Assembly: GCA_021802225.1 (NCBI GenBank)
Contig: JAKAAS010000044.1
Location: 1-8,972 of the forward strand
DNA length: 8,972 nucleotides
Reading direction: 5' to 3'
From: Bacillota bacterium
Lineage (GTDB): Bacteria > Bacillota_E > Sulfobacillia > Sulfobacillales > Sulfobacillaceae
Below, in pieces: positions 1 through 7,300 of the stretch. The position numbers and the translations under genes were made by a program. Under the pieces are notes generated by a model. It was not told where the DNA came from, made no database searches, and saw only the letters and a program-made list of their open reading frames with translations. Positions within the stretch are counted from its first letter, which is position 1; every line of letters begins with the position of its first letter.

Positions 1-25
1 GATCATTGAGGATATTATGCCCAAT
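1..25 (+). repeat. Inverted partial copy of a clpX segment at the window edge
   Basis: Bases 1-20 are the exact reverse complement of bases 257-276 inside clpX. Extending to 1-25 against 252-276 gives 24 of 25 matches, with the single mismatch at base 21. Read on the plus strand, the copy encodes I-I-E-D-I-M-P-N, matching the clpX-encoded I-I-E-D-I-M-L-N that follows the sensor-2 region. Beyond base 25 the similarity stops. The copy touches the left edge, so its full length is unknown. A 20-base exact match within 9 kb is very unlikely by chance. It could be the end of an inverted partial clpX duplication or an artefact of assembly or amplification. Confidence 0.85.
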
Positions 26-49
26 CCTCCCCGCTTTAAGCCGCAAACT

Positions 50-85
50 ACAAGGCTCCCTCACGGTTCAGTGAGGGAGCCTTGT
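50..85 (-). terminator. Intrinsic terminator of the tig-clpP-clpX operon
   Basis: A perfect 15-bp stem (50-64 paired with 71-85) encloses a 6-base loop. It lies 25 bases beyond the clpX stop codon on the minus strand. The 3' flank on that strand is only moderately U-rich (TAGTTTG), so this is a strong hairpin with a weak U tract. Its position right after the last gene of the operon supports a terminator or 3'-end-stabilising hairpin. No comparable U tract exists on the plus-strand side, so it is not clearly bidirectional. Confidence 0.8.
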
Positions 86-110
86 GGCATGCGGAAACAT
101 ATTTTCCAGT

Positions 111-1382
111 TCAGGCCGTTTCTTCTTTTTGCTTCTTAGGACGTTTCGCCCGGTCCTGGGTCACCAAGAGAGGTTCATCACGCTTTTCCACCACATCCTG
201 GGTAATGATGCATTTGGCAATGTCTGTCCGGCTCGGAATATCGTACATCACATTGAGCATAATATCCTCAATGATCGCTCGCAGTGCCCGGGCTCCAGTA
301 TTGCGCCGCATGGCCTCCCGAGCCACCGCGCGAACGGCCTCGTCTTTAAACTCGAGTTCCACGTTGTCCAGGGTGAGCATTTTCTGATACTGCTTCACCA
401 AGGCATTGCGCGGTTCGGTCAGAATTTGCACAAGTGCCGCCTCATCCAGAGCATCCAGAGTCACCAAAATCGGCAACCGTCCGACAAACTCCGGAATCAA
501 GCCGAATTTCAGCAAATCCTCGGGCATAATCTTCGACAGCACATCGCCGATGTTTTGCTCCACCATCTGAATTTCCGCGTTGAATCCTAGACCTTTGCGG
601 CCAATACGCCGTTTGATCAGCTTGTCAACCCCGTCAAATGCCCCTCCCACGATGAAGAGAATATTCGTGGTGTCAATCTGAATGAATTCTTGATGCGGAT
701 GTTTGCGGCCACCCTGAGGGGGAACAGAAGCCACCGTACCTTCAAGAATCTTCAGCAAAGCCTGTTGCACACCTTCACCTGACACATCGCGCGTAATCGA
801 CGGATTCTCGGATTTACGAGCAATTTTGTCGACCTCGTCAATGTAGACAATGCCTTTTTCAGCCTTTTCCACATCGTAATCCGCAGCCTGGATCAGCTTG
901 AGAAGGATGTTTTCAACATCCTCGCCCACGTAGCCCGCTTCGGTCAAAGACGTCGCGTCCGCAATGGCAAAAGGCACATTGAGGATTTTAGCTAGGGTCT
1001 GGGCGAGCAGGGTCTTGCCGGAACCGGTAGGGCCTAACATCAAAATGTTGGACTTTTGCAGTTCAACGTCATCGACTTTGCTGCCAAGGTTTATGCGCTT
1101 GTAGTGGTTGTACACCGCCACCGACAGGGTCTTTTTGGCGCGGTCCTGACCCACTACATACTGGTCAAGTATCGCTCGTATTTCCTGCGGCTTGGGGATG
1201 TCCTTTAACTCAAATTCGACATCGTCGCTGAGTTCTTCCTCGATGATCTCCGAGCAGAGCTCCACGCACTCGTCGCAGATGTAGACACCACCGGGTCCGG
1301 CTATAAGCCGTTTGACCTGATCCTGGTATTTGCCACAAAACGAGCATTTTAACTGACCTTTTTCATCGGTGAACTTGAACAT
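111..1382 (-). CDS. clpX: ATP-dependent Clp protease ATP-binding subunit ClpX
   Basis: ClpX is the hexameric AAA+ unfoldase that recognises tagged or damaged cytosolic proteins and threads them into ClpP. The 423-residue product has the usual family length. An N-terminal zinc-binding domain uses C13, C16, C36 and C39. Walker A (GPTGSGKT) is at 117-124 and Walker B (IVYIDEVDK) around 178-186. The GYVG pore loop is at 150-153 and the RKH pore loop at 226-228. The ClpP-docking loop reads LGF at 265-267, a known variant of IGF. The sensor-2 region (GARALR) lies near residue 370. The ATG start is preceded by a GAGGGGGG Shine-Dalgarno about 6 bases away. It follows clpP by 49 bp with no convincing promoter between them, so I infer it is the last gene of the tig-clpP-clpX operon. 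The basic, lysine-rich C-terminal tail is unremarkable. Identification is secure. Confidence 0.98.
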   Translation of the reverse strand: MFKFTDEKGQLKCSFCGKYQDQVKRLIAGPGGVYICDECVELCSEIIEEELSDDVEFELKDIPKPQEIRAILDQYVVGQDRAKKTLSVAVYNHYKRINLGSKVDDVELQKSNILMLGPTGSGKTLLAQTLAKILNVPFAIADATSLTEAGYVGEDVENILLKLIQAADYDVEKAEKGIVYIDEVDKIARKSENPSITRDVSGEGVQQALLKILEGTVASVPPQGGRKHPHQEFIQIDTTNILFIVGGAFDGVDKLIKRRIGRKGLGFNAEIQMVEQNIGDVLSKIMPEDLLKFGLIPEFVGRLPILVTLDALDEAALVQILTEPRNALVKQYQKMLTLDNVELEFKDEAVRAVAREAMRRNTGARALRAIIEDIMLNVMYDIPSRTDIAKCIITQDVVEKRDEPLLVTQDRAKRPKKQKEETA

Positions 1383-1431
1383 TATAAGCCCCCCTCTTTG
1401 ACACCCCTACAATCACCAAGCTGACCATAAG

Positions 1432-2058
1432 TTATTCCTCGGCCGGCGTTTCAGGGACCGTTTTGCCACGCGGTTCTACAACTTCGTCAATCAATTGATA
1501 ATCACGCGCCTCGGCTGCTGTCATCCAGTAGTCCCGCTGCGTTTCCTCCAAAATCTGCTCTACAGAGTGATTGCTGTGCTTTGCCAAAATTCCTGCCAAC
1601 GACTCCCGGCTCCGCAACAACTCTTTCATCTGAATCTCCACATCTGTAGTCTTGCCCCCTAGATTGTTGATCCAGGGTTCATGAATCATGACGCGGGAAT
1701 TCGGCAAAGCAAACCGCTTGCCTGCAGCCCCGCCAGCCAGCAGGAGAGCCCCCATGCTCGCGGCCATCCCCACACAGATCGTAGACACATCCGGCTTTAT
1801 ATACTGCATGGTATCATAGATACCCAGCCCTGCGCTTACGGATCCCCCGGGAGAATTGACATAGACATGAATATCCCGATCCGGATCATCGCTTTCCAAA
1901 AAGAGCAGCTGCGCGACAATTAAATTGGCCACATCATCATCAATGGCATTGCCCAGAAAGATAATGCGCTCTTTGAGGAGGCGTGAATAGATGTCATACG
2001 ACCGCTCGCCGCGGTTGGTCTGCTCCACCACCATCGGAATAAGGTAGCTGAAACTCAT
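1432..2058 (-). CDS. clpP: ATP-dependent Clp protease proteolytic subunit ClpP
   Basis: ClpP is the serine peptidase that forms a double heptameric chamber and degrades substrates delivered by ClpX or ClpC. The 208-residue product has the family length. The N-terminal axial loop region ([23 protein letters not shown]) is typical. The catalytic triad is S101 in GMAASM, H126 in MIHEP and D176 in QRDYW. The oxyanion strand carries NSPGGSV at 68-74. Two features are atypical by my recall. The residue after the catalytic His is Glu rather than the usual Gln. The handle segment reads [11 protein letters not shown], one residue longer than in E. coli and lacking the usual QGQ-like motif. The ATG lies 3 bp after the tig stop codon, and its AAAGGAG ribosome site sits inside the last tig codons, so translation is probably coupled. 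Catalytic residues are all present and the protein should be active. Confidence 0.98.
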   Translation of the reverse strand: MSFSYLIPMVVEQTNRGERSYDIYSRLLKERIIFLGNAIDDDVANLIVAQLLFLESDDPDRDIHVYVNSPGGSVSAGLGIYDTMQYIKPDVSTICVGMAASMGALLLAGGAAGKRFALPNSRVMIHEPWINNLGGKTTDVEIQMKELLRSRESLAGILAKHSNHSVEQILEETQRDYWMTAAEARDYQLIDEVVEPRGKTVPETPAEE

Positions 2059-2061
2059 CGT

Positions 2062-3375
2062 TCACTCTCCTTTGTCTGGCTGTCCAGTTACCGTCGAGGC
2101 AAGGTAATCGCCCGCTTTAGACAGCAGCAGATTGGAACGCACGGCCTCGAATTCTCCGGTGCTGCGAAACCAGCGGACAATATCATCCAGAGGCTGGCGA
2201 TACATATCCGCCACGGGTTTGATGGATTGGATAACCTCGTCGTCAGAAACCTCAAGATGCTCGGCCCGCGCGACAGTTTCCAACAAAACCTCTTCCTTAA
2301 CCCGCTCCGCGGCCGCTGGCCTCAGTTCTTCATGCAATGCCTCCGGAGTGATTTGCCTGCTTTCCAGGTACTCTTCCGTATTGGCCCCAATCCGCTCGAG
2401 CGTGGTTTCAAGTTCATGCAACTGGTTGTGAATGGCCCGGTCCACCATCGCCTGAGGCACTTCAACGGACACGCGCTCTTTTAGTTTACCCATGATTGTT
2501 TGGAGTCGCTCATTCTTGGCCTGCTCCAACAACCGGGATTTTAAAGTATTCGTGACTTGGTCCCGCAATTCCTGCATGGACTCCAACCCAATTGCTTTGG
2601 CCAGATCGTCATCAATTTCAGGAACCTCAGGGCGCTTGTTTTCCAGCACGGTAACCTCAAAACGAACGGGCTTCCCCGCCAGTGCCACTTCAGGGTGCTG
2701 TTCAGGATAGGTTAGTTTGATCTCCGCAGGCTCATTGACCATTAATCCCAGCAGCTGATCTTCCATCCCCTCGACTACAGTGCCAGCGCCAATTTCAATG
2801 ACATAGGAGTCATCATCCACAAACGGCTCTGCCTCTTCGCCCTCGCCCTCTAAGAAGCCTTTAAGACTCACCGTAATCCGGTGTCCTTTTCCTACAGGCT
2901 CCTCATCAGCCGGGACCATCTGCGCCTGCCCTTTGGCGACCTGAGCCAATTCCTCAGCGATCAGTTCGTCTGTGGCTTCCAGAATTGCCAGAGGCTCTGC
3001 CAGCAAGTCGGCGTAGTCGGGCAATTCAATTGACGGCTTGCTTTCCACTTCAATATCAAATTCGAAAGGCTGTCCGTCATCAAGTTTGGTAATATTGATG
3101 CGCGGTTCAGCCACTGGCTCCACCGCAGCCTCGGACAGAGCCTCCGAATAATGGTTCTCGACCAGCTGATGGGCTGCTTCTTCAAGAATCACTTCCCGGC
3201 CTACAAACCGCTCAAAAATCTGGCGAGGCACCTTCCCGCGCCGGAAACCGGGAATATTGTACTTGCCAACGACAGAGCGAAATGCCTTATCCATCGCACT
3301 ATTTAAATCGCTGGGGTCAATCGTAACCGAAACTTTCGCCACCGAATTGGGCAACCGCTGCAATGCCACCTGCAT
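2062..3375 (-). CDS. tig: Trigger factor, ribosome-associated chaperone/peptidyl-prolyl isomerase
   Basis: Trigger factor binds ribosomal protein uL23 at the peptide exit tunnel and shields nascent chains. It also has an FKBP-type prolyl isomerase domain. The 437-residue product has the normal length. The ribosome-binding signature GFRRGKVP is at 43-50, the same position as in E. coli. The FKBP domain spans roughly residues 160-245, from GKGHRITVSLKGF to the VTVLENKRPEVPEIDD linker. The C-terminal helical arms follow. The ATG has an AGGAGG ribosome site 12 bases upstream, a little far, but a stop codon lies in frame just upstream of the ATG and rules out a nearby earlier start. It is the first gene of the tig-clpP-clpX operon and has its own strong promoter. 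The gene order is a widely conserved one in bacteria. Confidence 0.98.
   Translation of the reverse strand: MQVALQRLPNSVAKVSVTIDPSDLNSAMDKAFRSVVGKYNIPGFRRGKVPRQIFERFVGREVILEEAAHQLVENHYSEALSEAAVEPVAEPRINITKLDDGQPFEFDIEVESKPSIELPDYADLLAEPLAILEATDELIAEELAQVAKGQAQMVPADEEPVGKGHRITVSLKGFLEGEGEEAEPFVDDDSYVIEIGAGTVVEGMEDQLLGLMVNEPAEIKLTYPEQHPEVALAGKPVRFEVTVLENKRPEVPEIDDDLAKAIGLESMQELRDQVTNTLKSRLLEQAKNERLQTIMGKLKERVSVEVPQAMVDRAIHNQLHELETTLERIGANTEEYLESRQITPEALHEELRPAAAERVKEEVLLETVARAEHLEVSDDEVIQSIKPVADMYRQPLDDIVRWFRSTGEFEAVRSNLLLSKAGDYLASTVTGQPDKGE
2067..2073 (-). promoter_or_regulatory. Shine-Dalgarno of clpP embedded in the end of tig
   Basis: The minus strand reads AAAGGAG within the final codons of tig, 8 bases before the clpP ATG. 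Ribosomes finishing tig therefore run over the clpP ribosome site. This fixes the clpP start and points to translational coupling between the chaperone and the protease subunit. Confidence 0.85.
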
Positions 3376-3417
3376 TATTTCTTAATTCCTCCTCAAATGC
3401 CCGATACAAATAAGTTG

Positions 3418-3445
3418 ATTATAACATGTGACGGGACAGTGTCCA
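3418..3445 (-). promoter_or_regulatory. Promoter of tig-clpP-clpX
   Basis: On the minus strand a perfect TATAAT (3418-3423) is preceded by an extended -10 TG dinucleotide. A TGGACA -35 box (3440-3445) lies 16 bases upstream; reading TTGGAC gives 17. Transcription would begin near 3411, about 35 bases before the tig ATG. The promoter starts about 7 bases beyond the U run of the tRNA terminator. A short palindrome, GGACAGTGTCC on the plus strand (3434-3444), overlaps the -35 and could be an operator or chance. I see no CIRCE element or CtsR box. Confidence 0.85.
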
Positions 3446-3452
3446 AGCCATG

Positions 3453-3479
3453 AAAAAAAACGAGGCGTTAGACGCCTCG
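3453..3479 (-). terminator. Intrinsic terminator of the tRNA operon
   Basis: On the minus strand an 8-bp perfect GC-rich stem (3472-3479 paired with 3461-3468) closes a 3-base loop and is followed directly by eight T residues (3453-3460). It begins 5 bases after the CCA end of tRNA-Gly. This is a textbook rho-independent terminator and separates the tRNA operon from tig. Confidence 0.95.
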
Positions 3480-3484
3480 ACAAA

Positions 3485-3559
3485 TGGAGCGGAAGACGGG
3501 ATTTGAACCCGCGACCCTCGCCTTGGCAAGGCGATGCTCTACCGCTGAGCTACTTCCGC
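3485..3559 (-). tRNA. tRNA-Gly (anticodon GCC)
   Basis: The 75-base gene folds into a full cloverleaf. The acceptor stem is GCGGAAG paired with CTTCCGC, the anticodon stem is TCGCC/GGCGA with loop TTGCCAA, and the T arm is GCGGG-TTCAAAT-CCCGT. The discriminator base is U, as usual for bacterial tRNA-Gly, and the CCA end is encoded. It is the last gene of the operon, 6 bases after tRNA-Leu and just before the terminator. Confidence 0.97.
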
Positions 3560-3565
3560 GTGCAA

Positions 3566-3649
3566 TGGTGCGAGGGAAGGGACTTGAACCCTTACGCCTT
3601 GCGGCACGAGATCCTAAGTCTCGCATGTCTGCCATTCCATCACCCTCGC
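3566..3649 (-). tRNA. tRNA-Leu (anticodon TAG)
   Basis: The 84-base gene is a class II tRNA with a long variable arm (GCCGCAAGGC). The acceptor stem is GCGAGGG/CCCTCGC with discriminator A and encoded CCA. The anticodon stem is CGAGA/TCTCG with loop CTTAGGA, giving anticodon TAG, which reads CUN codons. The T arm is AAGGG-TTCAAGT-CCCTT. Only one base separates its 5' end from the CCA of the upstream tRNA-Arg. Confidence 0.97.
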
Positions 3650-3650
3650 C

Positions 3651-3727
3651 TGGTGCGCCCGGTAGGATTTGAACCTACGACCTGCGGATTCGAAGTCCGA
3701 CACTCTATCCAGCTGAGCTACGGGCGC
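3651..3727 (-). tRNA. tRNA-Arg (anticodon TCG)
   Basis: The 77-base gene has acceptor stem GCGCCCG/CGGGCGC, discriminator A and encoded CCA. The anticodon loop is CTTCGAA, giving TCG for CGN arginine codons. Base pair 27-43 is a T-C mismatch; the other four anticodon stem pairs are intact. The T arm is GTAGG-TTCAAAT-CCTAC. Translating this gene produces the familiar spurious peptides found around tRNA-Arg genes, so coding frames here are not real. Confidence 0.97.
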
Positions 3728-3748
3728 AAAAAATCCCGGCAAACCGGG
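3728..3748 (-). terminator. Terminator-like hairpin between tRNA-His and tRNA-Arg
   Basis: On the minus strand a 5-bp all-GC stem (CCCGG-TTTG-CCGGG, 3735-3748) is followed by A and then six T residues (3728-3733) that directly abut the first base of tRNA-Arg. This is the structure of an intrinsic terminator, although the stem is short. There is no room for a new promoter before tRNA-Arg, so it would act as a partial terminator (attenuator) or as a processing or pausing element. Confidence 0.5.
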
Positions 3749-3763
3749 CAACAAAAATTTTAT

Positions 3764-3841
3764 TGGGGTGAATGAGGGGACTTGAACCCCCGACCCCCAG
3801 GGCCACAACCTGGTGCTCTAACCAACTGAGCTACATCCACC
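3764..3841 (-). tRNA. tRNA-His (anticodon GTG)
   Basis: The gene includes the extra G at position -1 (base 3841) opposite C73, the identity element recognised by histidyl-tRNA synthetase. The acceptor stem is GTGGATG/CATTCAC with one G-T wobble, and CCA is encoded. The anticodon stem is CCAGG/CCTGG with loop TTGTGGC, giving GTG. The T arm is CGGGG-TTCAAGT-CCCCT-like. It is the first gene of the tRNA operon, about 70 bases after the predicted transcription start. Confidence 0.97.
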
Positions 3842-3917
3842 ATATTCTTATGCGGCCGCCCCTTGTACCAAACGTATACCGGGGACAAGATTGTCGCCGT
3901 CAGTAGTGACGATGTAT

Positions 3918-3946
3918 AGAATATCACGGGTATGGCCAAATTGCAA
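3918..3946 (-). promoter_or_regulatory. Promoter of the His-Arg-Leu-Gly tRNA operon
   Basis: On the minus strand the -35 box TTGCAA (3941-3946) and the -10 box TATTCT (3918-3923) are separated by 17 bases. The -10 is preceded by TGA, an extended -10 motif. Transcription would start near 3911 and give a leader of about 70 bases before tRNA-His. Its position directly upstream of the first tRNA supports the call. Confidence 0.7.
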
Positions 3947-4187
3947 GACGCAGTTCCTTTCTTTCCTTATCTTCCTGGTAGGCCGTTGTTTGTCAGCCGG
4001 GAAAATTGCATCTGATAGGGGCGAGACCCGCCAGTGAGTATGGCCCTTGCCGTGAAACAATGTCTTATGGCGGGCATTGCGGTCCGGAGGCGTCTTGTCT
4101 CTTCTGCAGCGAATCTGTTCAGCAAAACCTCACAGAATTTGTCCGCCCGGGGCGCGGCTCACACCTGTCTGCTTTTCGCCAGTCAAA

Positions 4188-4225
4188 AGGCCTTGTTGAC
4201 GGTCCTAGGACCGTCAACAAGGCCT
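4188..4225 (-). terminator. 38-bp perfect palindrome, likely terminator of the RND operon
   Basis: Bases 4188-4206 and 4207-4225 are exact reverse complements with no spacer, centred on CCTAGG. On the minus strand the stem is followed by a short T run (TTTT including the last stem base) and then GACT. It lies 76 bases beyond the RND stop codon, so a terminator for the adaptor-permease operon is the simplest reading. The plus-strand 3' flank has no T run. The absence of an unpaired loop in the DNA and the length of the perfect arms are unusual for a simple terminator. Confidence 0.7.
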
Positions 4226-4301
4226 GATAATCAGCCGGATTCGCAGGCGCCAAATGCCGCAATATTGTCCCGCTCTATTGCGTACCAGTTCTCTACCGCC
4301 T

Positions 4302-7300
4302 TCAGCCGTTGTCCACTCCTTGCGCATGAGCCTCGGCGAATGTCGAGCGGGAGTGCGGAAGCACCGTGCGCAGCCACTGCACCGCATCGTCGATCATCGT
4401 GTACAGCACTGGCACCACCAACAGGGTCAGCAGAGTGGATGACGTCAACCCACCAATCAGCACTACGGCAATGGGCATGCGTTCAGACGATCCCGACCCG
4501 TGACTGATGGCCAAAGGCAGCATGGCGCCAATCATCGTAGCGGTCGTCATGATGATTGGCCGGATCCGGGTAGCTCCCGACTCGATAACCGCCTCGTTGC
4601 GTTCCATCCCGCGCCGTCTCAGCGTTTTCGTGTAATCGATGAGCAAGATGGCATTTTTGGCCACCAGTCCCATCAGCATAATCAGCGCCAGCAGCGAGAA
4701 AATTGAGAGGGGCAACCCTGTCATCCACAATCCCAGAAATGCCCCGACCGTCGCCATCGGCAGGGATAGCAAGATCGCAAAAGGCTCGGCAAACGATTCA
4801 TACAGCGCCGCCATCAGCATGTAGAGCAGGACAATTGACAGCAGCAAGGCCTGAATCAAGGGGCCGAAGGCCAGGGCCTGCTGAGCTGCCTGACCCGCTA
4901 CTTGATAACTGTATCCCGTGGGCAGGCCGACCTTCTGGACAGCAGCCAAGAGCGCTTGATTGGCCGGCCCCACATTGCCCGAGGCGCTGGAGGCCGACAC
5001 CGACACAGCATATTCCCGGTTTATCTGCGTAATCTTGCTGGATCCCGGAATTTCGGCCAGTCGGGCCACCAGCCCTAACGGCACTGCCCCATGGACTCCG
5101 GCGCTTACGGGAATCTGCGCGATCTGAGAGGCCGTCAGGTCAGGACTGCCTGCCAGGCTCAACTGCACCGGAATGGCTGGCTGGGTGCTGCTCGGCACGA
5201 TCGGAGGTACGGCAGCAGCCCCGAGCGCGGCGGACACCGTAGTGCCCACGGATGACGTCGACACCCCCAGATAAGCGGAAACCGCATGGTTAATGCTGAC
5301 CGTCATCTCTGGCGTTGGCGCTGCCACCGAATCGGACACTTCCGTCACAGCCGGATTCTTTTGGGCCTGCGCCAGCACTGCGCCTGCCAGCGTATTCACC
5401 TCGTCCAAATTGGGCCCCAGAATGTTGATGGCGGCGGCGCGGGCCCCCGCGGCGATCAGTGGGTTCTGCACATGCGCATGCGCTTTGAGGCCCGGGTACT
5501 TGCGGGCCATTTTATCCACCTGCTTGACAAATGTGTAGATGGAGGGCCTCTCGCCCCGTGGAGCCAGGTCCGCCGTAATCTGGCCAATATTGTGTCCAGC
5601 ACCCACCCCGCCCCCGTACCCCGAAGACAGGAAGACTGTGGTAACTCCATGCATTGACTGAATATGGCGGCTCAGACTGGCCAGAGTCGCCTGGCTTTGT
5701 GACAGGGGTGTGCCGGGAGGAAGCGTCGCGTTCACTGTAAAGACCCCGTTGTCCTCCCGCGGCACAAAGGTCGTCGGGATGGCGCCTGAGGCAACAAAAG
5801 CCAGCGTACCGATAAGTGACAGGACCGCCAAGCTAAATGTCAGAATGCGGTGGCTGAGGGTCCACCCGATCACACGGCGGTATCCTGAGCGCATCGCTTC
5901 AAATCCGCGTTCGAACCCGTCACCCGCCCGGGTGAGGACGTTGGAACGGACGGCAGCGGGCCGCGCACTCCAGCGGGCGGCCAGCATTGGGGTTAGAGTA
6001 TAGGAAACCAGCAGCGAAAATAGCGTCGCCGCCACAATCGTGAGGCCAAATTCCCGGAACAGCTGTCCGACATTGCCACTGAGAAAAGCAATCGGCGCAT
6101 AGACCACCACGTCGGTCAGAGTGATAGCTACCGCCGCGGCCCCGATCTCCATGCGGCCATCGACCGCTGCCTTATCGGGATCTTTCCCCATCATCAGATG
6201 CCGGTGGATGTTTTCCAGCACGACAATAGAATCATCCACCAAAATGCCAATCAGCAAAGAGAGCGCCATCAGGGAAATCAAATCCAGACTAAACCCGAGA
6301 AAATACATCACCGCGAAGGTGCTGACAAGCGACACGGGAATGGCTACCATCACGATCAGGGTGTTGGTGATCCTGCGTAAAAAGAGCAGCAGGACCAGAC
6401 CAGCCATGACAATGCCCAGCGCCAAATCGCCTTCCACATTGGCGAGGGCCGCCCTGGTGTAATTGGTAATATCCCCGGTAATGGCGGTGTGCACATGGGG
6501 AGGCAACTGCTCCCCCATAGCCGCAAGAGCGCTCCGAATCTGATTATCCACCTGCAGGGAATTCGCTGTAGAGGAGGCCGTGATCACCAATCCGACGGCC
6601 GGATGCCCGTTTAGTGTCGCAAAAGACTGCGCGGCCGCCAAATTGGGAGAGACGGTGGCAAGATTGCTCAGCAGCACCGCCCCCCCGGGCCGGCTTGCAA
6701 TGGGCAAATCCTGCAGGGCCTGCACAGATGCGTACCCGCCCTCCGTCTTTGTTGCCAGTTCCTGGTTGCCGACGATAGTGAGGCCCCCGGTAACCGAGGT
6801 GTTTTCCGCTTTCAGAGCGGTGAGCACCTCCGGCAAAGTGATTCCGTAAGCCTGGAGCGCTGCGTTGTGCACCGCAATGTTGATCACGGCGGGGCGGCCG
6901 CCCACCACGCTGACCTGAGCCACCCCAGGAATTTCCTGAAGTGTGGGGGCGACAATGGTGGAGGCCAAACTAAACAGCTGGGAAGACGCCAAAGGACCGG
7001 ACAACGCGACATTCATCATAGGCAGCGCAGAAGGATTGGCCTTGATAATGGAGGGAGCGGTAGCCGTGGCCGGCAGCGTCCTGGCAATTTTGTCCAGGTC
7101 CAGGGCCACGCTTGAGGCCTTTTGGTCGATATTGGTGCCGCCCACAAACTGAATCGCGACTTCCGCCCGTCCCGGCGCCGACGTACCCACCATGGAGAGA
7201 ATACCCGTTTCGCTTGTCAGAGCGTCCTCCACCCGGGATGTCACCGTGCTGCTGATGGTGGATGCGCTAGCTCCCGGGTCGCCGATGACGACCCGGATGA

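Larger units (their letters stand above)
3842..4301. other. Intergenic region between tRNA-His and the RND gene
   Basis: This 460-base stretch holds the tRNA operon promoter (3918-3946) and the palindromic terminator of the efflux operon (4188-4225). Between them, 3947-4187, I see no coding frame with a ribosome site or a recognisable product. The open frames there run through the promoter, through the palindrome or antisense into the RND gene. A 7-bp inverted repeat (4027-4033 with 4068-4074, loop of 34 bases) is present but too weak to assign. Bases 4226-4301 hold nothing I can name. Confidence 0.6.

Noticed and set aside
2..139. A plus-strand frame from the left edge beginning IIEDIMPN, considered as the tail of a second ClpX.
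   Set aside because: Similarity to ClpX ends after about eight residues and the frame then runs through the clpX terminator and antisense into clpX, so I report only the repeat and not a gene.
3376..3460. Search for CIRCE or CtsR operators upstream of tig-clpP-clpX.
   Set aside because: Neither the long CIRCE inverted repeat nor the CtsR direct heptad repeat is present in the promoter region.
3428..3808. Open frames on both strands across the tRNA cluster, including plus-strand 115- and 62-residue frames and a minus-strand 64-residue frame.
   Set aside because: They are translations of the four tRNA genes. The peptides resemble the well-known spurious proteins produced from tRNA loci.
3848..4060. 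A 70-residue minus-strand frame upstream of tRNA-His.
   Set aside because: It starts with TTG without a ribosome site and overlaps the predicted tRNA promoter. I recognise no protein family.
4027..4074. A 7-bp inverted repeat (4027-4033 with 4068-4074) considered as a structured RNA element.
   Set aside because: The stem is short, the 34-base loop is unstructured by eye, and no promoter or terminator frames it.
4226..4301. A protein-like minus-strand frame just after the RND stop (shifted frame reading LKAVENWYAIERDNIAAFGACESG), considered as a frameshifted C-terminus or small peptide.
   Set aside because: It has no ATG, GTG or TTG start in frame, and the RND protein is already of normal length with a plausible end. 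Comparison with relatives could reopen this.
4006..4507. Two plus-strand frames (73 and 157 residues) in the intergenic region, considered as a possible transposase remnant.
   Set aside because: Neither has a ribosome site. One ends at the palindrome and the other runs through it and then antisense to the RND gene. No transposase motif or terminal inverted repeats are visible.
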